Origin: Bacillota bacterium | GTDB taxonomy: Bacteria > Bacillota_A > Clostridia > DSM-8532 | Reading direction: 5' to 3' | DNA length: 26,866 nucleotides | Assembly (NCBI GenBank): GCA_023424865.1 | Contig: JAFADM010000103.1 | Location: forward strand, 1-26,866 | Shown: piece after piece, positions 16,294 to 25,018 of the stretch | Position numbering within the stretch: the first letter of the stretch is position 1 | Layout of the letters: the number at the start of each line of letters is the position of its first letter | Notes under the pieces: generated by a model | Databases searched by the model: none | The model's input: only the letters and a program-made list of their open reading frames with translations | What the model was told of the DNA's origin: nothing | Translations under genes and position numbers: made by a program

Positions 16294-16455
16294 GCTTTAT
16301 ACCGGAAGAAGGCTTATACCGGAGAAGCTTTATACCAGGAGAGGCTTTATTCCAGCAAAAGCCTTATACCGGAGAAGCTTTATACCAGCAGAAGCCTTAT
16401 ACCGGAGAAGCCTTATTCCAGCAAAAGCCTTATTCCAGGACAAAGCTTTATTCCA
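16294..16455 (+). repeat. Array of ten degenerate 15-18 bp units between the kinase and the first sugar-binding protein
   Basis: Units start at about 16294, 16312, 16327, 16344, 16361, 16377, 16394, 16410, 16427 and 16445, with consensus GCYTTATWCCRGNRRAA. Two flavours, TATACCGGAGAA and TATTCCAGCAAAA, are interspersed. The array fills most of the 244-base gap between the kinase stop (16234) and the lipoprotein start (16479). The two strands stay partly open as low-complexity frames, but none has a credible ribosome site. It could be a multi-copy binding site for the response regulator, an mRNA-level element separating kinase from transporter expression, or a slippage-prone spacer. Confidence 0.85.
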
Positions 16456-16478
16456 TGAGATAAACAGGAGATGGCTAC

Positions 16479-17477
16479 ATGAAAAAAAGAATGCTTGTAA
16501 TGGTTGCCGCCGGGCTTGCGGCGCTCCTTTGCGGATGCTCAAAAAACACCCAGCCTGTGGACAATGCTTCCAAGGAAAGCCGGATCATCGTCGGCTTTTC
16601 CCAGGTGGGCGCCGAGTCGGAGTGGCGCGTTGCCAACACCGAAAGCATAAAGGCTGCGCTGAGCGTTGAAAACGGCTACGAGCTCATTTATGACGATGCC
16701 CGGCAGGAGCAGGAGAACCAGATCCGGGCCATTCGTACCTTTATTCAGCAGGACGTGGACTACATTGTATTCTCTCCCAAGGTTGAAACGGGTTGGAATT
16801 CCATACTTATGGAAGCCAGGGAAGCCGGCATACCGGTTATCATGATCGACCGCGATATCGAAGTGGAGGACAAGGAGCTTTATACCACCTACATCGGCTC
16901 CGACTTTCGCAAGGAAGGCGAAAAGGCCGTCCAGTGGCTGGAAAGCCTGCTGGAGAAACAGGGGAGGACGGAGGAACCCGTACGAATCGTCCATATTCAG
17001 GGAACCATGGGCTCTTCCGCGCAGATCGGCCGGACAACAGCCCTGGAGCAGGCAATCAAACGTCATCCCAACTGGCAGCTGGTGGCACAGGAATGCGGTG
17101 ATTTCACCAGAGCCAAGGCTTACGAGGTTATGGGCGCTATTTTGGAGCAAACAAAAGATATCGATGTCGTTTACTGTGAGAATGACGGCGAGGCCCTTGG
17201 CGCCATCGACGCAATGGAAGAAGCGGGATTAAGCTGTAATGCCGATGCTGGCGTGACAGTCATCTCCTTCGACGCCACAAGGCTCGGGCTGGAATACTGC
17301 CTGACGGGAAAAATCGCCTTGGATGTGGAATGCAATCCACTGCAGGGGCCTGCTATTGACGATATGATTCAGCGTCTTGGGCGCGGGGAGCAGATCCAAC
17401 GGGAAATACTTATTGATGAGACCCTGTTCGATTGCTTTACCATCACCCGGCAGATGATTGACGAGAGGAAATATTGA
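16479..17477 (+). CDS. ytfQ: YtfQ-like sugar-binding lipoprotein
   Basis: This 332-residue protein has a lipoprotein signal peptide: basic start MKKR, hydrophobic core, and lipobox LCGC with Cys20. The mature part is a type-I periplasmic binding protein (Peripla_BP_4). The opening VGFSQVGAESEWRVANTESIK closely matches E. coli YtfQ, the galactofuranose-binding protein, as do the later blocks VSFDATRLGLEY in position and VECNPLQGPAIDD. An AGGAGA site lies eight bases before the ATG. It is a paralogue of the next gene. It should capture a furanose or related sugar outside the membrane and hand it to the importer encoded downstream, and may also signal to the kinase. The ligand is inferred from family only. 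Confidence 0.88.
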   Translation: MKKRMLVMVAAGLAALLCGCSKNTQPVDNASKESRIIVGFSQVGAESEWRVANTESIKAALSVENGYELIYDDARQEQENQIRAIRTFIQQDVDYIVFSPKVETGWNSILMEAREAGIPVIMIDRDIEVEDKELYTTYIGSDFRKEGEKAVQWLESLLEKQGRTEEPVRIVHIQGTMGSSAQIGRTTALEQAIKRHPNWQLVAQECGDFTRAKAYEVMGAILEQTKDIDVVYCENDGEALGAIDAMEEAGLSCNADAGVTVISFDATRLGLEYCLTGKIALDVECNPLQGPAIDDMIQRLGRGEQIQREILIDETLFDCFTITRQMIDERKY

Positions 17478-17520
17478 AAAATAAGGGTAGCCTCCCGGGT
17501 GTTTTTTTACTGTAAAAGCA

Positions 17521-17554
17521 GCCGAAAATTTACGATCGCTTGGTGCTTTTCGGC
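17521..17554 (+). terminator. Hairpin after the first binding-protein gene
   Basis: GCCGAAAA (17521-17528) pairs perfectly with TTTTCGGC (17547-17554) around an 18-base loop, and the sequence after it is T-rich (ATTTTTCTTTT). A GC-rich stretch followed by seven T residues at about 17489-17508 may be an additional weak terminator. Together they could uncouple this gene from the next. Confidence 0.5.
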
Positions 17555-17623
17555 ATGAAATTTTTCTTTTGTTCACTATCTCACCAGGGTGGTTGAATTT
17601 CTTACCTGGTTCTTTTCTTGATA

Positions 17624-17652
17624 TTGTTTTTGAGTTTTCCACTTGATATAAG
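17624..17652 (+). promoter_or_regulatory. Candidate promoter of the second binding-protein gene
   Basis: TTGTTT (17624-17629) and TATAAG (17647-17652) are separated by 17 bases, 57 bases before the GTG start at 17709. It follows the hairpin at 17521-17554, so the second binding protein and the transporter may have their own transcript. Confidence 0.4.
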
Positions 17653-17708
17653 AGAAAGCAGAAGGTATTTCTTCAAAGCATCAAATATTTTAAAAGGGAG
17701 GGAAAAAT

Positions 17709-18698
17709 GTGAAAAAATACCTGTCTGTTTTTCTTGCTGCATTGCTGGCACTTCTTATTACCGCATGCGGTTCACAACCGGTGGATCAAAACACTCCGGG
17801 TTCCAAGGAGCTGATTCGTGTGGGCTTTGCCCAATGCAAAGCGGATGAGTCGGATTGGCGTAAAGCCAACACCAAGTCCATGCAGGAGACACTGAGTGAG
17901 AAAAACGGCTTCAATTTGATCCTTGCCGACTCCAACAATGATGCGGCAAAGCAGGTATCTGACGTTCAGGGCTTTATCGACCAGGAGGTTGACTACATTG
18001 TTATTGCCGCCGTCAACATGGACGGCTGGGACACTGTTCTTGCAAATGCCAAAGCGGCAGCCATACCCGTTATTCTTGTTGACCGCACCATCAATGCCGC
18101 TGAAGACCTTTATACCTGTTGGGTGGGCGCAGACTTTAAGGCTGAGGGTGTGAAGGCCGTCGAGTGGATGGCTAAGCGATTTGCCGGCAGTAAGGAAGTT
18201 AATATTGTCAATCTGCAGGGACAGCTGGGCGCGTCTGCTCAAATAGGGCGCAGCACGGCTCTTGAAGAGGCCATAGCCCGGAACAGCGGCTGGAAGATGC
18301 TCGCTCAGCAAACAGGCAACTGGAGTACCGACACGGCAAAGGAAATAATGGCTTCCTGGATTCAGCAATACGGTGACAAAATCAATTGTGTTTACGCTGA
18401 AAATGACAATATGGCGGACGGTGCCATTCAGGCTCTTGAGGAAGCCGGTATTGATGTTGGCGGGGATGACGGGGTTGCCATCATTTCTTTCGACGCAAAC
18501 AGGGCTTATCTCCAGATGACCCTGGAAGGCAAAATTAACTGCAATGTGGAATGCAACCCTCTGCATGGTCCCAAGGTTGCTGAAATAATCAATAAGATAC
18601 AAGGCGGCGGAGCTCCTGAAAAAATTGAAGTTGTAGACGAGGCTGCCTTCTATTATGACACCATTACTCAGGAAATCATTGACGCTCGCGAGTATTAA
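17709..18698 (+). CDS. Second YtfQ-like sugar-binding lipoprotein
   Basis: This 329-residue paralogue of the preceding protein has a signal peptide with lipobox ITAC (Cys20) and a Peripla_BP_4 fold. It shares the family opening VGFAQCKADESDWRKANTKS and the same order of motifs (VDYIV, IPVILVDRTI, QLGASAQIGRSTALEEAI, CNVECNPLHGP). The start is GTG at 17709, set by AAGGGAGGG about eight bases upstream; the overlapping ATG at 17707 runs straight into a stop. Replacement of the SQVGAES block by AQCKADES suggests a shifted ligand preference. A strong hairpin follows, as is usual where a binding protein must be made in excess over the membrane components. Confidence 0.87.
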   Translation: MKKYLSVFLAALLALLITACGSQPVDQNTPGSKELIRVGFAQCKADESDWRKANTKSMQETLSEKNGFNLILADSNNDAAKQVSDVQGFIDQEVDYIVIAAVNMDGWDTVLANAKAAAIPVILVDRTINAAEDLYTCWVGADFKAEGVKAVEWMAKRFAGSKEVNIVNLQGQLGASAQIGRSTALEEAIARNSGWKMLAQQTGNWSTDTAKEIMASWIQQYGDKINCVYAENDNMADGAIQALEEAGIDVGGDDGVAIISFDANRAYLQMTLEGKINCNVECNPLHGPKVAEIINKIQGGGAPEKIEVVDEAAFYYDTITQEIIDAREY

Positions 18699-18788
18699 TC
18701 CAAAGAGGGCGGTTCCTGAGAGATTTTCAGTATAGCCAGGAATCCGTTATGGTTCTATCAGAATCCTTAATATTGGAATTCTTTATTC

Positions 18789-18824
18789 GGTTTGGGAAGG
18801 TTATCGTCTGAGCCTTCCCAAACC
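18789..18824 (+). terminator. Strong intercistronic hairpin before the transporter ATPase gene
   Basis: A perfect 12-bp stem (GGTTTGGGAAGG at 18789-18800 with CCTTCCCAAACC at 18813-18824) has a 12-base loop and is followed by AAATTTGTTGTT. It probably acts as a leaky terminator and 3'-end stabiliser giving a surplus of binding-protein mRNA. Confidence 0.65.
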
Positions 18825-18883
18825 CAAATTTGTTGTTATAGCTAAAAGCAATCAGCAGCTTAATACAAGGGGGGCATTACTTT

Positions 18884-20422
18884 ATGAGTATGATAAAGCA
18901 AGAACAAGGCCGTCCTTCACTTGTAATGGAGGGTATCGGAAAGTCATTCCCCGGTGTTCGCGCACTGGATAAGGTTGATTTTATGCTGCGCTGCGGTGAA
19001 ATACATGCCTTGATGGGTGAGAACGGAGCAGGGAAATCCACCCTTGTCAAGGTGCTGACCGGGGTTTATTCCCTGGACGAGGGAAGTATCAGGCTGGAGG
19101 GGCACCCTGTGGTGATACGATCGCCCCAGGATGCGCAAAGAAACGGGATAAGCACCGTTTACCAGGAGGTGAATTTATGCCCCAACCTCACCGTGGCGGA
19201 AAATCTTTTCCTGGGGCGTGAGTCCCATGCAAGGGGCTTAATCAACTGGCGGCAGATGAACCGAAGGGTTGCGGATTTATTAGGGGAGCTCAATATCCTG
19301 GCGGATCCCGCGGCACAGCTGGACAGCTACTCCATTGCAATCCAGCAGATGATTGCCATTGCCCGCGCCGTAAATTCGGAATGCAAATTTTTAATTCTCG
19401 ATGAGCCAACCTCATCCCTTGATGGGGACGAAGTGAAAAAGCTTTTTACGCTTATGAGGCAGCTTAAGGCTAACGGTGTGGGAATTTTGTTTATTACGCA
19501 TTTTCTCGATCAGGTTTATGAAATATGCGATCGGATAACGGTGCTCAGAAACGGGGAGCTCGTTGGTGAATATGAGGTGGAAAGCCTGCCCCGGCTTGAG
19601 CTTGTGAAAAAGATGATGGGCAAGGAAATCGAAATGCTTTCGGAGCTTACCGGCGATAAGGATGAATCGCGGTTTGAAGGGGAGACGCCCTTAATACAAG
19701 CCTGTGAGCTGTCAAGCAGCGCCTCGGGAGTAGCCCCCTTCAATTTGGAAATGCACAAGGGCGAGGTTGTGGGCGTAAGCGGCCTTTTGGGCTCCGGTCG
19801 AAGCGAGCTGGTCCGGGCAATATACGGTGCTGACAAAGCTACCCAGGGCCAGCTGTTTATCAAAGGCAAAAGCGTAAGAATAAAAAATCCCTTGGACGCA
19901 ATGATGAAGGGCATGGCTTATTTGCCGGAAGACAGAAAGGCCGATGGCTTACTTGCAGATCTGTCGGTGAAGGAAAATATTATTATTGCTCTTCAGGCAA
20001 AGCGTGGATTGTTCAGGCGTTTATCCCGAAGGGATATGGAAAAATATGCCGACGAGTATATTAAGCTTCTCAATATTAAAACGGCGGACAGTGAAACGCC
20101 GGTTAAGAGCCTTTCCGGCGGCAATCAGCAAAAAGTCATACTGGCCCGCTGGCTGCTTACCAATCCGGAGTTTATGATATTGGATGAACCCACCCGGGGA
20201 ATTGATATCGGTACGAAAACAGAAATACAAAGGCTTGTGCTGAAGCTTGCGGGTGAAGGCAAGAGCGTTGCTTTCATTTCCTCGGAGATGGATGAAATGC
20301 TTAGGGTTTGCTCACGAATGGTGGTCATGCGGGACCGGAAAAAAGTGGGAGAGCTAACCCGGGGCGAGCTGAATCAGAGTACAATCATGCGGACCATAGC
20401 AGGAGGAGAGGAGAGGCGATGA
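18884..20422 (+). CDS. ytfR: Sugar ABC importer ATPase with two ATP-binding domains, YtfR-like
   Basis: This 512-residue protein of the CUT2 monosaccharide importer type has two tandem ABC domains. Domain 1 has Walker A GENGAGKS (45-52), Walker B LILDEP (170-175) and the family's degenerate signature region SIAIQQMIAIARA. Domain 2 has the typical degenerate P-loop GLLGSGRS (300-307), signature SLSGGNQQK (409-417) and Walker B MILDEP (431-436). Its length matches YtfR/RbsA/MglA proteins. AAGGGGGG lies nine bases before the ATG; the second ATG two codons later is possible. Its stop overlaps the next start (ATGA), showing translational coupling to the first permease. Confidence 0.92.
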   Translation: MSMIKQEQGRPSLVMEGIGKSFPGVRALDKVDFMLRCGEIHALMGENGAGKSTLVKVLTGVYSLDEGSIRLEGHPVVIRSPQDAQRNGISTVYQEVNLCPNLTVAENLFLGRESHARGLINWRQMNRRVADLLGELNILADPAAQLDSYSIAIQQMIAIARAVNSECKFLILDEPTSSLDGDEVKKLFTLMRQLKANGVGILFITHFLDQVYEICDRITVLRNGELVGEYEVESLPRLELVKKMMGKEIEMLSELTGDKDESRFEGETPLIQACELSSSASGVAPFNLEMHKGEVVGVSGLLGSGRSELVRAIYGADKATQGQLFIKGKSVRIKNPLDAMMKGMAYLPEDRKADGLLADLSVKENIIIALQAKRGLFRRLSRRDMEKYADEYIKLLNIKTADSETPVKSLSGGNQQKVILARWLLTNPEFMILDEPTRGIDIGTKTEIQRLVLKLAGEGKSVAFISSEMDEMLRVCSRMVVMRDRKKVGELTRGELNQSTIMRTIAGGEERR

Positions 20423-21531
20423 ATGTATTCAATCCTGGAAACGGAGCGGGCAAGCCGGCTTTAAAGCCCCTTGCAGGAAGACTTTTGAGCAGCCGGTTAG
20501 CTTTTTCACTGGCAGTTCTCATTGTTGTGGTGATTCAGAATATTCTTACAACTCCCACCTTTTTTAATATTACAATCACTAATGGTTTGATATCAGGTTA
20601 CATACCCAACATCCTGGATGAAGCCAGCGAGCTGGTTATAGTAACGCTGGGGATGACTTTGGTTATTGCGGCGTCAGGGGGCGTGGATATCAGCGTCGGC
20701 GCCATTATGGGGATTGCGGCCAGCTTCTGTGGACTTATGCTAAACGGTGAGGAATACCGAACCGGTATTTTCCACAGCCCATACCTTTTGGCGCTGCTTG
20801 TGGGGCTGCTTGGGGGAGCACTGTGCGGGGCCTTTAATGGCTTTTTGGTATCGGTCTTGAAGCTTCAGCCCATGATTGCCACCCTCATCCTCTTTACGGC
20901 GGGGCGATCGATTGCAAAGCAGATCACCCATGGACAGACCATTTATATTATGAATCCGGTGTATAAATGGTTAGGGGTTCAAATACCCGGCGTACCGGTA
21001 AGAACAAAAATAATCGTAACCGCTGCCATGGTTTTACTCGTGGTCTTGGTTATAAAATTAACAAGCTTGGGACTTTATATCCAGAGTGTGGGAATAAACG
21101 GCTCCTCGTCCCGTCTTGTGGGCCTAAATTCACGGGCCATTATCTTTATAGCCTTTACAATGTGTGGCGTATTAGCGGGGGTGGCAGGGCTTATGGGCTC
21201 CAGCAGCGTTGCAAGCGTCAATTCGGGAGAATTGGGCCTGGGCATAGAAATGGACGCCATATTGGCGGTGGCTCTGGGCGGCAATATGCTGGGGGGCGGC
21301 AGATTCAGCATAGCCGGCTCCGTAATTGGGGCCTACACCATCCAGGCTATTACAACCACCTTGTATGCCATGAATGTTCGGGCGGACCAGTTAAACGTCT
21401 TTAAAGCGTTTATCATCATCCTTATCATTGTTGCCAGCAGTGACGTATTCAAGGAAAAAATCAAAAAGCTGACGCGAAAAGCATTTGGCAGGAATATGGC
21501 TGTTGGAGGTTTAGGCAATGAAAGAAAGTAA
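20419..21531 (+). CDS. ytfT: Sugar ABC importer permease, YtfT-like
   Basis: This is a 370-residue CUT2-family permease with about eight to ten membrane helices. Family blocks are visible: ASGGVDISVGAIMG near 105-118, a PMIATLILF helix near 155, and DAILAVALGGNMLGGGRF near 280-297. The start at 20419 overlaps the ATPase stop as ATGA and has GGAGAGG a few bases upstream; a longer in-frame reading would lie inside the ATPase gene and is rejected. The hydrophilic N-terminal 30 residues are cytoplasmic. It should pair with the next permease as a heterodimeric pore for the sugar delivered by the two binding lipoproteins. Confidence 0.92.
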   Translation: MNVFNPGNGAGKPALKPLAGRLLSSRLAFSLAVLIVVVIQNILTTPTFFNITITNGLISGYIPNILDEASELVIVTLGMTLVIAASGGVDISVGAIMGIAASFCGLMLNGEEYRTGIFHSPYLLALLVGLLGGALCGAFNGFLVSVLKLQPMIATLILFTAGRSIAKQITHGQTIYIMNPVYKWLGVQIPGVPVRTKIIVTAAMVLLVVLVIKLTSLGLYIQSVGINGSSSRLVGLNSRAIIFIAFTMCGVLAGVAGLMGSSSVASVNSGELGLGIEMDAILAVALGGNMLGGGRFSIAGSVIGAYTIQAITTTLYAMNVRADQLNVFKAFIIILIIVASSDVFKEKIKKLTRKAFGRNMAVGGLGNERK

Positions 21532-22645
21532 GAAAAGTACTCTCTTTGCTCCGGGAACTGTGACAAAGCGTAAAGGCCTGAGTAAAACAGGGGCCTTGCT
21601 TATGATTACGGTTTCTCTTTTTGTGCTTCTTTATGCTGTCTCGTCTGTTTTGTTTGTGGACAGTAATTTCACTAAATATTCGGTTTTCTTTAACCTCATA
21701 AACAACAAAGCCTACCTTATGATGATTGCCCTGGGATTAACGGTTGTTTTAATAACCAACAGCATTGACATTTCTGTTGGCAGTGTGACGGGCTTGGTTA
21801 GCATGGTTATTGCCGTGATGCTTCAGGCTTCAGGGGTTAACGCGTTCTGGACTATTCCTGCGGCGCTGGGTATTGGGATAGCCTTTGGCGTTGTCCAGGG
21901 TTTTTTGGTCTCTTATATGGAAATTCAGCCGTTTATCGTAACCCTTTCAGGCATGTTTTTTGCCCGGGGCATGATAAGTGTGCTAAGTGCCAAGTCCGTT
22001 CCCATAACTGACCCCATGTTCATGAGCTGGTCGGGGGCCAAGGTTTACATACCGTTTTTATATAATCTGCGCAAGAACGGAACCCATGACGTCGCCTATC
22101 TCACTCCCGCAGCGATAGTGGCTTTAATTGCTTTGGTTGTCCTCATCGTGGCGCTTAAAAAAACAAGGTTTGGGCGTTCCTTATATGCTATTGGAGGAAA
22201 TCCCCAGAGCGCGCTGCTGATGGGGCTCAACGTCAAGAGGACAAAGTTCCTGGCCCATGTGCTTTGCGGCCTTCTTACCGGTATTGGTGGCCTTCTTTAC
22301 ACCCTGTTCGCGCCATCCGGCAATCCGGGGAACGGGTATGGCTATGAAATTGACGCTATTTCGTCCAGCGTCATAGGGGGCGTTATGCTCAACGGCGGTG
22401 TAGGGCTTCCCATAGGAACTTTTTTCGGCGTGTTGATTAATGCGCTGATAGAGCGGGTCGTACCGCTTCTTGGTATTGTGGATGCGTCCTGGCCAAGAAT
22501 TATCACCTCCGGATTTCTGTTTGCTTTTATCGTACTTCAGAGCCTGTTTTCAGGCGCGGGCATAAAAGGCGGCCTTAAACTGCTGCTGCCTCAGTGGTTG
22601 AAATTCAGGAGCAATGATAAATTGAAAAGAGATATTACTACCTAA
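21518..22645 (+). CDS. yjfF: Sugar ABC importer permease, YjfF-like
   Basis: This is a 375-residue CUT2 permease, the second of the pair. It has a hydrophilic basic N-terminus followed by about eight to ten helices. Family motifs are TNSIDISVGSVTG near 84-96, QPFIVTLSGMFFARG near 136-150 and the EIDAISSSVIGGVMLNGGVG block near 275-295. It overlaps the previous gene by 14 bases, with TTGGAGG before the ATG. In E. coli YtfT and YjfF form the galactofuranose importer core with YtfR; the gene order is kept here. After the stop at 22645 there is a gene-free 201-base AT-rich stretch with several TATAAT-like strings but no clear -35 box. Confidence 0.92.
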   Translation: MKESKKSTLFAPGTVTKRKGLSKTGALLMITVSLFVLLYAVSSVLFVDSNFTKYSVFFNLINNKAYLMMIALGLTVVLITNSIDISVGSVTGLVSMVIAVMLQASGVNAFWTIPAALGIGIAFGVVQGFLVSYMEIQPFIVTLSGMFFARGMISVLSAKSVPITDPMFMSWSGAKVYIPFLYNLRKNGTHDVAYLTPAAIVALIALVVLIVALKKTRFGRSLYAIGGNPQSALLMGLNVKRTKFLAHVLCGLLTGIGGLLYTLFAPSGNPGNGYGYEIDAISSSVIGGVMLNGGVGLPIGTFFGVLINALIERVVPLLGIVDASWPRIITSGFLFAFIVLQSLFSGAGIKGGLKLLLPQWLKFRSNDKLKRDITT

Positions 22646-22846
22646 CGCAAGGGCTAACGCATTTACAAGATCCTCATTTTGAACCGGATGCCGCTTGAAA
22701 TGAAACAAAGAATCAATTATTATGGCTATAAGCAAGCATGAATTTGCTAATGCATCTTAGAAGCATTCAAAGCTATAAACTTTTAGCCCTTTATAATGTG
22801 ATTCTCGCATATAATGCTACTATTATAAAATGAGGAGGAAAGCACA

Positions 22847-23242
22847 ATGCCCAGCGTATTAATTGAAGTCCGTCGGCAATACACCCCGGAGGAAGAAGAA
22901 GCTCTTATGGAGGCTGTATACAAGGCGTTATGTCAGGCCTTCAAAATAAAGCCTCATGATAAAAATGTTCGTCTCCTCGTCCATGAACCCCACCGCTTTT
23001 TATGCCCTCCGGATCGTGCCAAACCGGAGTACTACACCTACATTAGCATCGACGCTTTTGATGGACGTTCGCTGGAGGCAAAGCGGAATCTGTATAAAAC
23101 CATTGTTGCCAACCTTGAGCCCTTTGGTATTCCATCGGACCATGTCCTTATTCTTATCCGTGAAAGCCCCAGGGAGAATTGGGGTATTCGAGGCGGACTT
23201 GCTGCCTGTGACGTTGACCTGGGTTTTAAAATAGATGTGTAG
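22847..23242 (+). CDS. Tautomerase-family protein
   Basis: This 131-residue protein begins MPSVLIEVRR, so processing would expose Pro2, the catalytic amino-terminal proline of the 4-oxalocrotonate tautomerase / MIF superfamily. The length and two-repeat beta-alpha layout fit the Tautomerase_2 group, with ESPRENWGIRGG as a conserved block near 106-117. GAGGAGG lies eight bases before the ATG. It is monocistronic, bounded by a strong terminator. Such enzymes interconvert keto and enol forms or act on unsaturated acids; the natural substrate is not evident. The position next to the sugar importer may mean a role in using the imported compound, but the link is weak. Confidence 0.85.
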   Translation: MPSVLIEVRRQYTPEEEEALMEAVYKALCQAFKIKPHDKNVRLLVHEPHRFLCPPDRAKPEYYTYISIDAFDGRSLEAKRNLYKTIVANLEPFGIPSDHVLILIRESPRENWGIRGGLAACDVDLGFKIDV

Positions 23243-23275
23243 AACCGTAGAACCCCAGACACATCAGGCTTAAGC

Positions 23276-23314
23276 AAAAAGCGGGCTGAAAATAAACTTT
23301 TCAGCCCGCTTTTT
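23276..23314 (+). terminator. Strong intrinsic terminator after the tautomerase gene
   Basis: A perfect 17-bp stem (23276-23292 with 23298-23314) has a 5-base loop TAAAC; the GC core is GCGGGCTG / CAGCCCGC with A and T runs at the ends. It is symmetric enough to work in both directions. Confidence 0.92.
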
Positions 23315-23333
23315 GTTCCGTTAGAGAGGCTAT

Positions 23334-23362
23334 TTGTATAGAAATTGATTAAATGGTATAAG
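23334..23362 (+). promoter_or_regulatory. Candidate promoter of the AraC/GyrI gene
   Basis: TTGTAT (23334-23339) and TATAAG (23357-23362) are separated by 17 bases, with TGG before the -10 box giving an extended -10. It lies just after the terminator and about 150 bases before the ATG at 23511. No gene lies in between. Confidence 0.5.
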
Positions 23363-23510
23363 GAAGAAAACTTCCAGGCATGTAACCGTGAGAGTGAAAA
23401 TTGAGCAGATTAATGTCTTAATTCTTGAAAAAAGGGCAGAAAAGAGAGCAGATCCGATCAAGCGGAATTTTAAAAATTATATTATTCTGTATTGGTAGGG
23501 GGTGCATACG

Positions 23511-24419
23511 ATGCATGCATGGGAGGCAATCCAAAAAACACTGGATTATATTGAGGAACATATTGCTGAGGATATTAAAATTGAAATATTGGCAGAAACC
23601 GCTTCTCTGTCATTATTCTATTATCAGCGCTTATTCAGCCGTTTGGTTAAAAGGCCTGTGCGGGAATATATTAAGCTGCGGCGCATGGCGGTGGTGGTGG
23701 AGGTTCTCCAAAACAGGAAAAACCGCATTCTGGACATTGCTTTAGAGTATGGCTTCGGCAGCCATGAAACCTTTACGAGAGCTTTCAAAGAGGTGTATGG
23801 AATGACACCCGAGCAATACCGGGAGAAGCCGGTTTCACTCAACCGGTTTGACAAACCGGATTTATTGCTGGGCTATACCTTAATTGACGAGGGTGTACCT
23901 CTGATTAGCGAGGGGCTTGTTCTGGAAATGAACCGCAGAATTTTAAATAAACCGGTTGATTTTATGGGAGTGCTCGGTTATGTACCCATTGAGGAGCAGC
24001 TGCCTGTTGGGGAATCCACCGGTGTGGATATGCCAGGTGAAATATGGCGTCGTTTTCATGAGGAGAAAAGTCGGATTACCCGCATACCTGGCGGACGCGA
24101 GGTGGGTGTCGCCTATATGGGAGATGCACCAAAGGGATGCTTTACCTATTTTGCAGGAGCGGAGGTTGCGCCTGGGATGAAGGACGACCATTTTCAAACG
24201 TGGCAGCTTCCTGCAAGGGAATACATTATTTGCGGATTTGAGGCAAATAATTTCCAGGAGCTTGTTACCGTTGCCCTTAACAAAGCAGTAAAATACAGCG
24301 GTCTATGGCTTGAAAAACACGGCCTGATAATGGATGTGTTCGCCCCTGAACTTTACTATGGCAGTACAGAGGATACAACTTATATGGAATTGCTGATACC
24401 TTTTATTAAAAAGCGGTAA
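23511..24419 (+). CDS. AraC-family regulator with C-terminal GyrI-like ligand-binding domain
   Basis: This is a 302-residue protein. The AraC/XylS DNA-binding domain is at about 5-105: first helix-turn-helix at IEILAETASLSLFYYQRLF, second at ILDIALEYGFGSHETFTRAF, then the family end GMTPEQYRE. Residues of about 140-302 form a GyrI-like/effector-binding (Rob, SoxS-partner, BmrR type) domain that binds small, often cationic or aromatic drugs. The ATG at 23511 is preferred over a GTG three codons upstream because AGGGGG is eight bases before it. The next gene encodes a free-standing domain of the same fold, and a UvrA-like resistance protein follows, so this is probably a drug-responsive activator. 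Confidence 0.9.
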   Translation: MHAWEAIQKTLDYIEEHIAEDIKIEILAETASLSLFYYQRLFSRLVKRPVREYIKLRRMAVVVEVLQNRKNRILDIALEYGFGSHETFTRAFKEVYGMTPEQYREKPVSLNRFDKPDLLLGYTLIDEGVPLISEGLVLEMNRRILNKPVDFMGVLGYVPIEEQLPVGESTGVDMPGEIWRRFHEEKSRITRIPGGREVGVAYMGDAPKGCFTYFAGAEVAPGMKDDHFQTWQLPAREYIICGFEANNFQELVTVALNKAVKYSGLWLEKHGLIMDVFAPELYYGSTEDTTYMELLIPFIKKR

Positions 24420-24499
24420 GAATAAAGGCTTTAAATAGAAAGGACAGTTTTGGAGTAATAAGCTCGTTTTTTCTCTATGGATGAAATACGGAGGTTTTT

Positions 24500-25018
24500 A
24501 TGGGAGTCAATATTAATTTTGAAGTACAAAGCTTTAAAGCAGTCAGAATCATAGGCAAAGAGGTTATTGCCGGAAAGAAAAACCCTGTTCCGGATTTATG
24601 GAAAAAGATATTAAACGATGGAACAAACGCTATTCTGCAAAGCCTGCCTGAGCGCGTATCTCCATTGGGAGACACCATTGGATGGATGGGTGAATACAAT
24701 TCGAAGACAAAAGAGTTTGTTTATATTGCAGGTATATTTGCCAAACCCAATGCAAATGTTCCAAATGGTTTTTCCTGCCGTGATATTCCCGATTGCCTCA
24801 TGGGAATTGGCTGGATACAAGGAAACACGTCCAGTCTTGAAAAAGGAGCTCACGGTAAAACAGAAAAAATAATGAGAGCCAATGGGTATATGCCGGATTA
24901 CTCCATTGCCGCCATTTCAATGGAGTACTATTCCTTCGATAAGTATGCCAATATTGAAGAAGATGGTAAGAACACCTTTACATTTGGATATTATTTACCC
25001 TGCAAAAAAATTATCTAA
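24500..25018 (+). CDS. Stand-alone GyrI-like small-molecule-binding protein
   Basis: This 172-residue cytosolic protein consists of one GyrI-like (SOUL/GyrI, effector-binding) domain with the two-fold beta-alpha-beta pattern: FEVQSFKAVRIIGKEV at the start and SMEYYSFDKYA near the end. An ACGGAGG site is well placed before the ATG. It lies 80 bases after the AraC/GyrI gene on the same strand and ends before a hairpin terminator. Family members sequester or sense toxic small molecules, and a few are hydrolases for cyclopropanoid compounds; which applies here cannot be told from sequence. Confidence 0.82.
   Translation: MGVNINFEVQSFKAVRIIGKEVIAGKKNPVPDLWKKILNDGTNAILQSLPERVSPLGDTIGWMGEYNSKTKEFVYIAGIFAKPNANVPNGFSCRDIPDCLMGIGWIQGNTSSLEKGAHGKTEKIMRANGYMPDYSIAAISMEYYSFDKYANIEEDGKNTFTFGYYLPCKKII

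Noticed and set aside
16231..16458. Repetitive frame (LYR/SLIPEK repeats) across the 17-bp array, and a matching one on the other strand
   Set aside because: It is produced by the DNA repeat itself, starts at a TTG overlapping the kinase stop, and has no ribosome site of its own.
22646..22846. Promoter with consensus boxes for the tautomerase gene
   Set aside because: Several TATAAT-like strings (22792-22797, 22810-22815) occur but none has an acceptable -35 box or TG extension, so I do not choose one.
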